The position numbers and the translations under genes are program-made. Under the pieces are notes generated by a model. That model was not told where the DNA came from, did not search any database, and saw only the letters and a program-made list of their open reading frames with translations. A DNA stretch of 64,000 nucleotides from Agreia sp. COWG. GTDB taxonomy: Bacteria > Actinomycetota > Actinomycetes > Actinomycetales > Microbacteriaceae. The DNA lies in the NCBI RefSeq assembly GCF_904528075.1, contig NZ_LR882035.1, forward strand, positions 2,418,001 through 2,482,000, in the 5' to 3' direction. The stretch's first letter is position 1. Each line of letters opens with the position of its first letter. Shown piece by piece: positions 37,539 through 46,006 of the stretch.

Positions 37539-37580
37539 GGCGAACGGATGTGTCTTCTGGCACGTTCGCCATCACATCCG
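37539..37580 (+). promoter_or_regulatory. Possible H-type RNA pseudoknot upstream of the DEAD-box helicase
   Basis: Two perfect complementary pairs interlock in the order A-B-A'-B'. A (37539-37545) pairs with A' (37564-37570), 7 bp. B (37546-37552, extendable by one base) pairs with B' (37573-37579), 7-8 bp. They could form a pseudoknot or two exclusive hairpins in the leader of the helicase mRNA, about 100 bases before its ATG. The rest of 37443-37679 contains another short inverted repeat (37463-37468 with 37485-37490) and no convincing gene. Confidence 0.5.
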
Positions 37581-37679
37581 CACTGTCGCGGCGTCGCCGA
37601 GATCCTGTGTGAAAGACTAGCTCGAACGATGCCGCCGAGAGCTGTGCGGATCCGATGCCCGAAAGGCACCGAAACAGCT

Positions 37680-39230
37680 ATGTCAACACCCACCTTCTCT
37701 TCGCTCGGCGTTCCCGCGCCCGTCGTCGCCGCACTGACGAACGCCGGAATCACCGAGCCCTTCCCCATCCAGCTCGACACGCTCCCCGACACACTCGCCG
37801 GCCGCGACGTGCTCGGCCGCGGCAAGACGGGCTCCGGCAAGACGCTGGCGTTCTCCATCCCGATGGTCGCCCGCCTCGGTGGCGCCCTCTCCGGCGGACA
37901 GCGCCGCTCGGGCCGTCCGCTCGGACTGGTCCTCGCCCCCACCCGCGAGCTCGCCACGCAGATCTCCGCCGTCTTGCAGCCCCTGGCCGACGCGTACGGC
38001 CTGAAGTCGACCACCATCTTCGGCGGAGTGTCGCAGCAGCGCCAGGTCGCCGCCCTCAAGGCCGGCGTCGACATCATCGTCGCCTGCCCCGGCCGCCTCG
38101 AAGACCTCATGAAGCAGGGCTTCGTGTCGCTCGACGCCATCGAGATCACCGTGCTCGACGAGGCCGACCACATGGCCGACCTGGGCTTCTTGCCCGTCGT
38201 CACGCGCATCCTCGACAAGACCCCCCGCGGCGGACAGCGCCTGCTGTTCTCGGCCACCCTCGATAACGGCGTAGACAAGCTGGTGCGCAAGTTCCTGCAG
38301 AACGAGGTGCTGCACTCGGTCGACGAGGCCACCAGCCACGTCGAGCTCATGACCCACCACGTGTTCGAGGTCGACGGCGCCACCGCCAAGACCGAGCTCG
38401 TGCAGAAGCTCGCCTCCGGCACCGGCCGCCGCATCCTGTTCATGCGCACCAAGCACCACGCCAAGAAGCTGGCCCGCCAGCTGATCGACGCCGGCATCCC
38501 CGCCGTCGACCTGCACGGAAACCTGTCGCAGGTGGCCCGTGACCGCAACCTCGCCGCCTTCTCGGCCGGCGACGTGAAGGTTCTCGTCGCCACCGACGTC
38601 GCAGCCCGCGGCGTTCACGTCGACGACATCGAGCTCGTGATCCACGTCGACCCGCCGGCAGAGCACAAGGCGTACCTGCACCGCTCGGGCCGCACCGCTC
38701 GCGCCGGAAGCGCCGGAGACGTCGTCACCGTGATGCTGCCGACCCAGAAGAAGGACACGGCGGACCTGCTGCGCAAGGCGGCCATCCAGGTCACCCCCCA
38801 GCGCGTCACGGCCGACTCCCCGGCCGTGAACGCGCTCGTCGGCGAGCTGGCCGAGTGGGTCAAGCCCGCTCCGCGCGCCGCAGTGCAGGTTCAGGGCACC
38901 CCTCGTCGCCAGGGCGGATCGCAGGGTGCCAACGCCCAGCGCAAGCGCACCCAGCGCGACGGGTCGGCTCCCGCAGCCGGTGGCGAAGGCCGCCCCCGTC
39001 GCGATCGTTCGGGTCGCCCGGCCACCGCCGGCGCTCCGGCCTCATCCGGCGGAGCACGTCGCGGAGGCAACGGTGGTTCTCGCGCAGCGGCTCCCGCCGG
39101 CGGCTCCTCGCGCACCTACTCCACGTCGACCGGCGGACAGGGCGGCTACGCAGCCGGCGCCTCCGCATCCGGCGGCAATGGTGGCGGCGCGAACGGCGCT
39201 CGTCGCCAGGGACGCCGCGCCCAGGGCTAA
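37680..39230 (+). CDS. DEAD-box RNA helicase with Gly/Arg-rich tail
   Basis: 516 residues. The Q motif (ITEPFPIQ), Walker A GKTGSGKT (48-55), motif Ia APTREL, DEAD (160-163), SAT (FSATL) and the C-terminal motifs VATDVAARG and HRSGRTAR are all present, so it is an ATP-dependent RNA helicase, of a kind often induced by cold or linked to ribosome assembly. From about residue 395 the protein is low-complexity, rich in Gly, Arg, Ala and Ser, likely an RNA-binding tail. ATG 37680 (MSTPTFSSLG) fits homologues; the earlier in-frame ATG at 37548 would add 44 unusual residues. Confidence 0.95.
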   Translation: MSTPTFSSLGVPAPVVAALTNAGITEPFPIQLDTLPDTLAGRDVLGRGKTGSGKTLAFSIPMVARLGGALSGGQRRSGRPLGLVLAPTRELATQISAVLQPLADAYGLKSTTIFGGVSQQRQVAALKAGVDIIVACPGRLEDLMKQGFVSLDAIEITVLDEADHMADLGFLPVVTRILDKTPRGGQRLLFSATLDNGVDKLVRKFLQNEVLHSVDEATSHVELMTHHVFEVDGATAKTELVQKLASGTGRRILFMRTKHHAKKLARQLIDAGIPAVDLHGNLSQVARDRNLAAFSAGDVKVLVATDVAARGVHVDDIELVIHVDPPAEHKAYLHRSGRTARAGSAGDVVTVMLPTQKKDTADLLRKAAIQVTPQRVTADSPAVNALVGELAEWVKPAPRAAVQVQGTPRRQGGSQGANAQRKRTQRDGSAPAAGGEGRPRRDRSGRPATAGAPASSGGARRGGNGGSRAAAPAGGSSRTYSTSTGGQGGYAAGASASGGNGGGANGARRQGRRAQG

Positions 39231-39247
39231 GAGCCCCCGCTTCGCCC

Positions 39248-39312
39248 GAACGGGAGGAGATCTGAAGAACCGATGCGCTAATCGCGCCGGTTCAGCGGAT
39301 CTCCTCCCGTTC
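39248..39312. terminator. Long bidirectional hairpin between convergent genes
   Basis: Perfect 15-bp arms (39248-39262 and 39298-39312) enclose a second inner stem (39267-39272 with 39288-39293). It lies between the helicase stop (39230) and the Nudix-like gene stop (39348), so it can end both transcripts. Confidence 0.82.
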
Positions 39313-39347
39313 TGTCGTGAGGCGAGGTGCCGCTCGCGCGGGAGTCG

Positions 39348-39944
39348 CTAGGTGAGGCGACCGACGCTCGCGAGCGCGCTGCGAAGCAGCGAGCCGCGGC
39401 CGCCCTCGAACTCGGCGGAGAGGGCGTCGGATGCCGCTTCCTGCGGGTTCATCCACGTCACCTCGAGCGCGTCCTGCCGGGGCTCGCACGTGCCCGTGAC
39501 GGGAACGACGTAGGCGAGCGAGACGGCGTGCTGCCGCTCGTCGTAGAACTGCGTGACGCCGGGCAGTGGGAAGTACTCCGCGACCGAGAACGGGATGGGG
39601 CTGGCCGGCAGCTGCGGGAAGGCCATCGGGCCGAGGTCCTTCTCGAGGTGGCGGAAGAGGGCGTCCCGAATCGTCTCGCCGTACATCACGCGGCCCGAGA
39701 CGAGGGTGCGCGTGATCGAGCCCGTGGGGGTGGCCCGCAGCAGCATGCCAACCTCTGTCACCTGGCCGAGTCCGTCTACCCGCACGGGCACGGCCTCCAC
39801 GTAGAGCAGCGGAAGCCGGCGGCGGATCTCGGCGAGTTCGACGTCGCTCAGCCAGCCGGGGTTGCCGTTCGCAGAGGGGGCGGGCGGGATTCCGCTTCCC
39901 TCGGGGGTCCACTCGGGATCGGGGTCTGGAGTTCTCACGCTCAT
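39348..39944 (-). CDS. Nudix-fold protein with degenerate Nudix box (DUF4916)
   Basis: 198 residues. The sequence PLLYVEAVPVRVD, GRVMYGETIRDALFRHLEKDLG and PFSVAEYFP/FYDERQHAVSLAYVVPV match DUF4916 proteins, which have a Nudix fold. In the box, the usual GX5EX7REUXEEXGU keeps the G and first E, but REUXEE is replaced by RHLEKD, so the metal-binding glutamates are missing. Catalysis by the normal Nudix mechanism is unlikely. A binding or regulatory role is possible. The N-terminal ~30 residues are Pro/Gly-rich. Confidence 0.85.
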   Translation of the reverse strand: MSVRTPDPDPEWTPEGSGIPPAPSANGNPGWLSDVELAEIRRRLPLLYVEAVPVRVDGLGQVTEVGMLLRATPTGSITRTLVSGRVMYGETIRDALFRHLEKDLGPMAFPQLPASPIPFSVAEYFPLPGVTQFYDERQHAVSLAYVVPVTGTCEPRQDALEVTWMNPQEAASDALSAEFEGGRGSLLRSALASVGRLT

Positions 39945-40020
39945 AGTCCATTCTTACCCACTGCGACAAGCGGCCAGCGCGCGGGACACACTGTCGGCGG
40001 CATACGTGAGGATGGAAACC

Positions 40021-43000
40021 ATGAGCGACGTGCTCCAGAGATTCTCCCCCGCCACGCAGCAGTGGTTCCGCGGGGCGTTCAGCGCGCCCACCGCGGCGCA
40101 GCTCGGGGCGTGGGAGGCCGTGTCCTCAGGAGCCAACGCCCTCGTCGTGGCACCGACGGGCTCCGGCAAGACCCTGTCGGCGTTCCTGTGGTCGATCGAC
40201 AGGCTCACGTCGCAGCCCACTCCAGACAAACCCGGCGTGCGTGTGCTCTACATCTCTCCACTGAAGGCACTCGCCGTCGATGTGGAGCGCAACCTGCGCT
40301 CGCCCCTGGTGGGCATCACCCAGACGGCCAAGCGCCTCGGCACCGAGCCCCCGAACATCCACGTGGGCGTGCGCAGCGGCGACACGACCCAGGCAGACCG
40401 ACGAAACCAGTCGAAGAACCCTCCCGACATCCTCATCACGACGCCCGAGTCTCTCTTTCTCATGCTCACCTCAGCCGCACGGGAATCGCTCGCCACCGTC
40501 GAGACGGTCATCATCGACGAGGTGCACGCCGTCGCCGCCACCAAGCGCGGGGCCCACCTGGCCGTGTCTCTCGAACGGCTCGACCAACTGCTCGAGAAGC
40601 CGGCCCAGCGCATCGGACTGTCGGCCACGGTTCGGCCCCGTGAAGAGGTGGCTCGCTTTCTGGCGGGCGGGCGTCCTGTCACGATCGTGGCCCCCGTGTC
40701 GACGAAGAAGTTCGACCTGCGCGTCGTCGTTCCCGTCGATGACATGACGGCACTGCCGATGGCGACTGAGCGCGAAGGGTCTGCGGCGGGTGCACTGAGA
40801 GAAGACGACGGTTCGGGCGGCGGGCAGGGTTCGATCTGGCCGCACGTCGAAGAGAGCATCGTCGACCGTATTCTGGCCCACCGCTCCTCCATCGTGTTCG
40901 CCAATTCGAGGCGGCTCGCCGAGCGGCTCACGGCGCGGCTCAACGAGATCTATGCCGAGCGGCTCGAGGGCGTATCCACACAGGCTCAGGCCATGAAGGC
41001 GCCCGCGCAGGTGATGGGGCAGGCCGGGCAGACGAAGGGGCTCCCTGCAAGCGTGAGCTCCCGCGCGGGCGACGGGGCAGACGAGGCCATCCTCGCCCGG
41101 GCTCACCACGGCTCGGTCTCGAAAGAGCAGCGGGCGGTCATCGAAGACGATCTCAAGACCGGCCGGCTGCGCTGCGTCGTCGCCACCTCCAGCCTCGAGC
41201 TCGGCATCGACATGGGCGCCGTCGACCTGGTGGTGCAGGTCGAGTCACCGCCGTCCGTCGCCAGCGGCCTGCAGCGCGTGGGCCGCGCCGGGCACCAGGT
41301 GGGCGAAGTCTCCCGCGGCATCCTGTACCCCAAGCACCGGGCCGACCTGCTGCACTCGGCCGTGGCCTCGCTGCGCATGACAGCGGGCCTCATCGAGTCG
41401 CTGCAGGTGCCAACGAACCCGCTCGACATCCTCGCCCAGCAGACCGTGGCCGCGTGCGCCCTCGAGCCGATCGACGTCGAGGAGTGGTTCGACACGGTGC
41501 GCAGAAGCGCACCCTTCGCCGGCCTTCCCCGCTCGGCCTACGAGGCCACGCTCGATCTGCTCGCCGGGCGCTATCCGTCCGACGAGTTCGCCGAGCTCAG
41601 GCCCCGGCTGGTCTGGGACAGAGACGCAGGAACCCTCACCGGCCGGCCCGGCGCCCAGCGCCTCGCGGTCACGAGTGGTGGAACCATCCCCGACCGCGGC
41701 CTCTTCGGGGTCTTCATGGTCGGCGGCGCGGCGAGCGAACAGGCCTCCGGTACCGCGTCGACCGCCAAAGGCGGCAACCGCGTCGGCGAGCTCGACGAAG
41801 AGATGGTCTACGAGTCGCGCGTGGGCGACGTGTTCGCGCTCGGCGCCACGAGCTGGCGCATCCAAGAGATCACCCACGACAGGGTGCTGGTCACCCCGGC
41901 GTTCGGTGAGCCCGGTCGACTGCCGTTCTGGCGAGGTGACGGCCAGGGCAGGCCCGCAGAGCTGGGTCGCGCCATCGGCGAGTTCACCCGCACGATGGAC
42001 GGGGCCTCCGACGACGATGCGGCAGCCATGTCCGCGAGCGCCGGTCTCGACGAGCGGGCGGCGAACAACCTCGTGACCTTCGTGAGAGAACAGCGCGAGG
42101 CCACGGGGCATGTGCCGAGCGACAAGACCCTCGTCATCGAGCGCTTCCGCGACGAGCTGGGCGACTGGCGGGTCATCCTGCATTCCCCCTTCGGCATGCA
42201 GGTGCACTCACCCTGGTCGCTGGCCATCGGAGCTCGACTGCGCGAGCGCTTCGGCATCGACGGAGCCTCCGTCGCCAACGACGACGGCATCATCCTGCGC
42301 CTGCCAGACACCGAGAGCGAACCGCCCGGCGCCGATCTGTTCCTCTTCGAGGCAGACGAGCTCGAGCAGATCGTCACGACAGAGGTGGGCGGCTCCGCCC
42401 TCTTCGCGTCGAGGTTCCGCGAGAACGCGGCCCGTGCACTGCTCCTGCCCAGGCAGAACCCGGGCAAGCGCTCGCCGCTGTGGCAACAGAGACAGCGCAG
42501 CGCGCAGCTGCTCGACGTGGCCCGCAAGTTCCCCACCTTCCCGATCATCCTCGAGACCATTCGCGAGTGCCTGCAAGACGTCTACGACCTGCCCGCCCTC
42601 ATCGGCCTGGCCCGTGACCTCGAGGCGCGGCGCATCCGGGTCGTCGAGGCCGAGACCCAAGACCCGTCTCCGTTCGCCCGCTCGCTGCTCTTCGGCTACG
42701 TCGCCTCGTTCGTGTACGAGGGCGACAGCCCCCTGGCCGAGCGACGGGCGGCGGCGCTGTCGCTCGATCCGACGCTTCTCTCCGAGCTCTTGGGCCGGGC
42801 AGAGCTGCGCGAGCTGCTCGATCCCGGTGTCATCGCGCAGACCGAGCTCGAACTGCAGCGGCTCGCACCCGACCGCAAGGCCCGAGACGTCGAGGGCGTC
42901 GCAGACCTCATCCGCGTGCTGGGGCCGCTGAGCCTGGCCGAGGTCACGGCGAGGCTCGTCGACGAGGCCGCGCCGCGGGCATCCGGCCTGCTCGCCGAAC

Positions 43001-44742
43001 TCGTCGATGCCCGCCGGGCACTCGTGGTCAACATCGCCGGCGCCGAGCGCTGGGCGGCCATCGAAGACGCGAGCCGGCTGCGCGACGCCCTGGGCGTTCC
43101 CCTCCCCTACGGGGTGCCGGATGCCTTCATCGAGCCGGTCCCCGACCCCGTGACCGATCTCGTGGCCCGCTACGCTCGCACCCACACGCCCTTCACCGTG
43201 GCCGAGGCGGCCGCCCGCTACGGACTCGGCACGGCGGTCGTGCTCGACGCGCTGCGACGGCTCGAGAGCGCCCGTCGTGTTCTCGAGGGCGAGTTCAGGC
43301 CGTTCGGCTCCGACACCATCGGGAGCGAGGCCCCGGGCAATGCAAGCGACGCGGTCCCGTCCTCGATCAGCGCCTCTCGCACCGAGTGGAGCGATGTCGA
43401 GGTTCTGCGTCGCCTGCGTCGGCGTTCCCTCGCCGCTCTGCGGCACGAGGTCGAGCCCGTCGACACCACCACCCTGGCCCGCTTCCTGCCGTCGTGGCAG
43501 CACATCGGCGGCGGCCTTCGCGGCGTCGACGGCGTGGCCACCGTCATCGACCAGCTGGCGGGGGTCCCGATCCCGGCCTCCGCGTGGGAGACGCTCATTC
43601 TGCCGAGTCGCATCCGCGGCTACACCCCGGCCCTGCTCGACGAACTCACCGCCACGGGCGAGGTCGTCTGGTCGGGAGCCGGGTCGCTGCCGGGTAACGA
43701 CGGCTGGGTCGCCCTGCACCTCGCCGAGACGGCACCGCTCACGATTCCGCTCGCGGAACCCCTCGAGGCGACGACCCTGCAGCACGCGATATTGGGGGCG
43801 CTCGACGGCGGCGGCGCGTTCTTCTTCCGCACGCTCTCCGACACGGTGGGCGCTGCGATGGGCTCGGCGGTCGACGACTCCGAGCTCGTGACAGCGCTCT
43901 GGGATCTGGTCTGGGCCGGGCGCATCACGAACGACACCCTCGCTCCACTGCGCCTGCTCACCGGGGCGGGCAAGTCCGCCCACAGCACCAAGCGCGCAGC
44001 TCCCCGCTCGAAGCTGTACCGGGGCCGGTCCTACGCGCGACCGACGATGGTCACTCGCATCGGACCGCCGACAGCAGGCGGCCGCTGGTCGCTCCTGCCC
44101 GCGCCAGAGTCCGACGCCACCGTTCGAGGGCACGCCCTCGGCGACATGCTGCTCGAGCGCTACGGCGTCGTCACCAAGGGCTCCGTCATGGCAGAACGTA
44201 TCGTCGGCGGCTTCGCCCTGGCCTACCGCGTTCTGTCGGGCTTCGAAGAGACGGGCCGCGCCCGCAGGGGGTATTTCGTCGAGACGCTGGGTGCGTCTCA
44301 GTTCGCCACGGGCGGCACGATCGACAGGCTGCGCTCGTTCACCGCGGACGCCCTCGCCGAGCGCAAGAACGACGGCGACGATCGCGCCGTCACTCTCGCG
44401 GCCACCGACCCCGCAAACCCTTATGGCGCCGCCCTCGCCTGGCCCGGCGGTACCGGTCACCGGCCGGGCCGCAAGGCGGGCGCCCTCGTTGTGCTCGTCG
44501 ACGGCCGGCTCGTGCTCTACGTGGAACGCGGCGGCAAGACGCTGCTCTCGTTCGCCGAGAACGACGACGACCTGGCCGCCGCATCGTCGTCGCTGGCGGC
44601 CACCGTCATCGCGGGCAGAGTCGCCAAGCTCACGGTCGAGAAGGTGAACGGCGAGTACGCCCTCGGCACCGACATCGGCCGGGCGCTCGAGGCCGCCGGC
44701 TTCGGCGCCACCCCGCAGGGCCTTCGCCTGCGGGCCTCGTAG
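40021..44742 (+). CDS. lhr: Lhr-type large ATP-dependent DNA helicase
   Basis: 1,573 residues. Superfamily 2 motifs are in place: APTGSGKT (44-51), SPLKALAVD, TTPESL, DEVH (166-169), SATV and, in the second RecA domain, SSLELGIDMG and QRVGRAGH. The long C-terminal half contains the Lhr winged-helix and 'DEAD/H associated' regions. In mycobacteria Lhr is a 3'-5' DNA-repair helicase next to a Nei-type glycosylase, and the same order occurs here with only 10 bases between. The ATG at 40021 has GAGGA 8 bases upstream; METMSDV nine bases earlier is possible. Confidence 0.95.
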   Translation: MSDVLQRFSPATQQWFRGAFSAPTAAQLGAWEAVSSGANALVVAPTGSGKTLSAFLWSIDRLTSQPTPDKPGVRVLYISPLKALAVDVERNLRSPLVGITQTAKRLGTEPPNIHVGVRSGDTTQADRRNQSKNPPDILITTPESLFLMLTSAARESLATVETVIIDEVHAVAATKRGAHLAVSLERLDQLLEKPAQRIGLSATVRPREEVARFLAGGRPVTIVAPVSTKKFDLRVVVPVDDMTALPMATEREGSAAGALREDDGSGGGQGSIWPHVEESIVDRILAHRSSIVFANSRRLAERLTARLNEIYAERLEGVSTQAQAMKAPAQVMGQAGQTKGLPASVSSRAGDGADEAILARAHHGSVSKEQRAVIEDDLKTGRLRCVVATSSLELGIDMGAVDLVVQVESPPSVASGLQRVGRAGHQVGEVSRGILYPKHRADLLHSAVASLRMTAGLIESLQVPTNPLDILAQQTVAACALEPIDVEEWFDTVRRSAPFAGLPRSAYEATLDLLAGRYPSDEFAELRPRLVWDRDAGTLTGRPGAQRLAVTSGGTIPDRGLFGVFMVGGAASEQASGTASTAKGGNRVGELDEEMVYESRVGDVFALGATSWRIQEITHDRVLVTPAFGEPGRLPFWRGDGQGRPAELGRAIGEFTRTMDGASDDDAAAMSASAGLDERAANNLVTFVREQREATGHVPSDKTLVIERFRDELGDWRVILHSPFGMQVHSPWSLAIGARLRERFGIDGASVANDDGIILRLPDTESEPPGADLFLFEADELEQIVTTEVGGSALFASRFRENAARALLLPRQNPGKRSPLWQQRQRSAQLLDVARKFPTFPIILETIRECLQDVYDLPALIGLARDLEARRIRVVEAETQDPSPFARSLLFGYVASFVYEGDSPLAERRAAALSLDPTLLSELLGRAELRELLDPGVIAQTELELQRLAPDRKARDVEGVADLIRVLGPLSLAEVTARLVDEAAPRASGLLAELVDARRALVVNIAGAERWAAIEDASRLRDALGVPLPYGVPDAFIEPVPDPVTDLVARYARTHTPFTVAEAAARYGLGTAVVLDALRRLESARRVLEGEFRPFGSDTIGSEAPGNASDAVPSSISASRTEWSDVEVLRRLRRRSLAALRHEVEPVDTTTLARFLPSWQHIGGGLRGVDGVATVIDQLAGVPIPASAWETLILPSRIRGYTPALLDELTATGEVVWSGAGSLPGNDGWVALHLAETAPLTIPLAEPLEATTLQHAILGALDGGGAFFFRTLSDTVGAAMGSAVDDSELVTALWDLVWAGRITNDTLAPLRLLTGAGKSAHSTKRAAPRSKLYRGRSYARPTMVTRIGPPTAGGRWSLLPAPESDATVRGHALGDMLLERYGVVTKGSVMAERIVGGFALAYRVLSGFEETGRARRGYFVETLGASQFATGGTIDRLRSFTADALAERKNDGDDRAVTLAATDPANPYGAALAWPGGTGHRPGRKAGALVVLVDGRLVLYVERGGKTLLSFAENDDDLAAASSSLAATVIAGRVAKLTVEKVNGEYALGTDIGRALEAAGFGATPQGLRLRAS

Positions 44743-44745
44743 GCT
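44740..44745 (+). promoter_or_regulatory. -10 element for leaderless nei gene
   Basis: TAGGCT, whose first three bases are the lhr stop codon, lies 7 bases before the ATG at 44753. The glycosylase may be transcribed both with lhr and alone. Confidence 0.45.
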
Positions 44746-44752
44746 GGTCGAC

Positions 44753-45541
44753 ATGCCCGAGGGAGACACCGTCTACCGCACCGCCCGCCACCTCGACCAG
44801 GCGCTCGCGGGTTCGGAGCTGACTCGAAGCGACTTTCGCGTGCCTCAGTACGCCGAGCTCAATCTCGTGGGCCAGACCGTCGAGGGCGTGGCCAGCGTCG
44901 GCAAGCACCTGCTCGCCCGCGTCGGCGAGGTCAGCATCCACACGCATCTCAAGATGGAGGGCTCCTGGCACCTCTACCGCCACGGCTCCGCGTGGAAGCG
45001 TCCCGCCTACACTGCCCGCATCGTGCTCGAGACGGCCGACTGGGTGGCCGTGGGCTTCGATATGGGCACCGTCGAGGTCGTGGCCCGCTCCGACGAAGAG
45101 AGTGTCGTGGGCCATCTGGGCCCCGACGTCCTCGATCCGAACTGGAATGACGAGCTCGCCGCCGAGGCCGTCTTCCGACTCTCGACGCGGCCCGAGCGCG
45201 AGGCCCACGTTGCGCTGCTCGACCAGCGCAACCTGGCGGGCCTCGGCAACGTCTACGCCAACGAGCTCTGCTTCCTGCGCGGCATCCTGCCCAGCCGCCC
45301 CCTCGGCGAGATACCGGATGTTGCGGCTCTCGTCGCCCTCGGACATCGCGTCATCCTGGCCAACAGGGATCGCACGGAGCGCTCCACCACGGGCGATCTG
45401 CGCACGGGCCGACAGAGCTGGGTCTACCGCCGCGACGGCCAACCGTGCCGCCGGTGCGGCACGCGCATCCTGTCTGGGCAACTGGGCCGTGATGCGCTGT
45501 CGTTGCGCGACGTGTACTGGTGTCCTCGCTGTCAGAGCTGA
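44753..45541 (+). CDS. nei: Fpg/Nei family DNA glycosylase
   Basis: 262 residues. It begins MPEGDTVYR: Pro2 and Glu3 are the catalytic pair, and the MPEGD form is that of endonuclease VIII rather than Fpg. A helix-two-turn-helix segment (LLDQRNLAGLGNVYANE) and a C-terminal zinc finger (CRRCGT with WCPRCQ) complete the enzyme. It removes oxidised bases and nicks the abasic site. Following lhr, as in mycobacteria, it likely works in base-excision repair with that helicase. Confidence 0.94.
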   Translation: MPEGDTVYRTARHLDQALAGSELTRSDFRVPQYAELNLVGQTVEGVASVGKHLLARVGEVSIHTHLKMEGSWHLYRHGSAWKRPAYTARIVLETADWVAVGFDMGTVEVVARSDEESVVGHLGPDVLDPNWNDELAAEAVFRLSTRPEREAHVALLDQRNLAGLGNVYANELCFLRGILPSRPLGEIPDVAALVALGHRVILANRDRTERSTTGDLRTGRQSWVYRRDGQPCRRCGTRILSGQLGRDALSLRDVYWCPRCQS

Positions 45542-45550
45542 CTGCGCGGG

Positions 45551-45556
45551 TATTCT
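45551..45556 (+). promoter_or_regulatory. -10 element for leaderless CsoR/RcnR-type gene
   Basis: TATTCT ends 7 bases before GTG 45564; no ribosome-binding site is visible. Confidence 0.55.
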
Positions 45557-45563
45557 TACCCGC

Positions 45564-45842
45564 GTGATCGACGACATCAAGAAGCGCGCCCTGCACCGCA
45601 CCCGCATCCTCGAAGGACAGCTGCGCGGGCTCGAGAAGATGATCGAGAACGAGGACTACTGCGTCGACATCATCACCCAGTCGCTCGCCATTCAGAAGTC
45701 GCTCGGCTCGCTGAACAAGCTCATGGTCGAGAACCACCTGAAGACGCATGTCACCGAGATGTTCGAGGCCGGCGGAGAGACCCGCGACGGTGCGATCGAC
45801 GAGCTCGTCAAGATCTACGAGCTGAGCCGCAACCGCTCGTAA
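45564..45842 (+). CDS. CsoR/RcnR family metal-sensing repressor
   Basis: 92 residues, an all-helical DNA-binding regulator that senses metals or aldehydes. RTRILEGQLRGLEKMI matches the family. The ligand positions are Cys33 (DYC), His58 and His62 (ENHLKTHV). Copper CsoRs have Cys at the last position, whereas RcnR/InrS-like nickel/cobalt sensors have His, so the pattern -C-H-H favours the latter, but no His lies at the N-terminal position. No metal transporter is next to it. GTG 45564 is supported by the -10 hexamer. Confidence 0.9.
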   Translation: MIDDIKKRALHRTRILEGQLRGLEKMIENEDYCVDIITQSLAIQKSLGSLNKLMVENHLKTHVTEMFEAGGETRDGAIDELVKIYELSRNRS

Positions 45843-45862
45843 CCATCGCTCCGTCGGGTCGG

Positions 45863-45970
45863 CCCTTCGCCCTTTCGCGGATGAGGAAAAAATCGCGCCA
45901 CGCCGATCAGGGCGTCGCACACTACGGCGTGTCGCCAGCATTTCCTCATCCGTGAAGGGGATAAGGGGCA
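45863..45970. repeat. Long imperfect inverted repeat
   Basis: Perfect 12-bp arms (45878-45889 and 45941-45952) continue outward imperfectly as pyrimidine/purine runs and inward with a second arm pair (about 45895-45904 with 45926-45935, one mismatch). The whole ~100-base element could fold as one long hairpin. It may terminate the repressor gene, or be a small repeat element or RNA. Confidence 0.55.
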
Positions 45971-45993
45971 GGCAGGCGGGCGCGGGCATCCGG

Positions 45994-45999
45994 TAGCGT
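45994..45999 (+). promoter_or_regulatory. -10 element for leaderless esterase gene
   Basis: TAGCGT ends 7 bases before GTG 46007. Confidence 0.5.
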
Positions 46000-46006
46000 C
46001 GACACC

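Noticed and set aside
37548..37679. Longer start for the DEAD-box helicase
   Set aside because: The 44 added residues are Arg/Cys-rich and unlike helicase N-termini, and the region has RNA-like inverted repeats instead.
42208..44769. 853-codon frame opposite lhr
   Set aside because: Shadow of lhr in the opposite strand, with no ribosome-binding site or recognisable motif.
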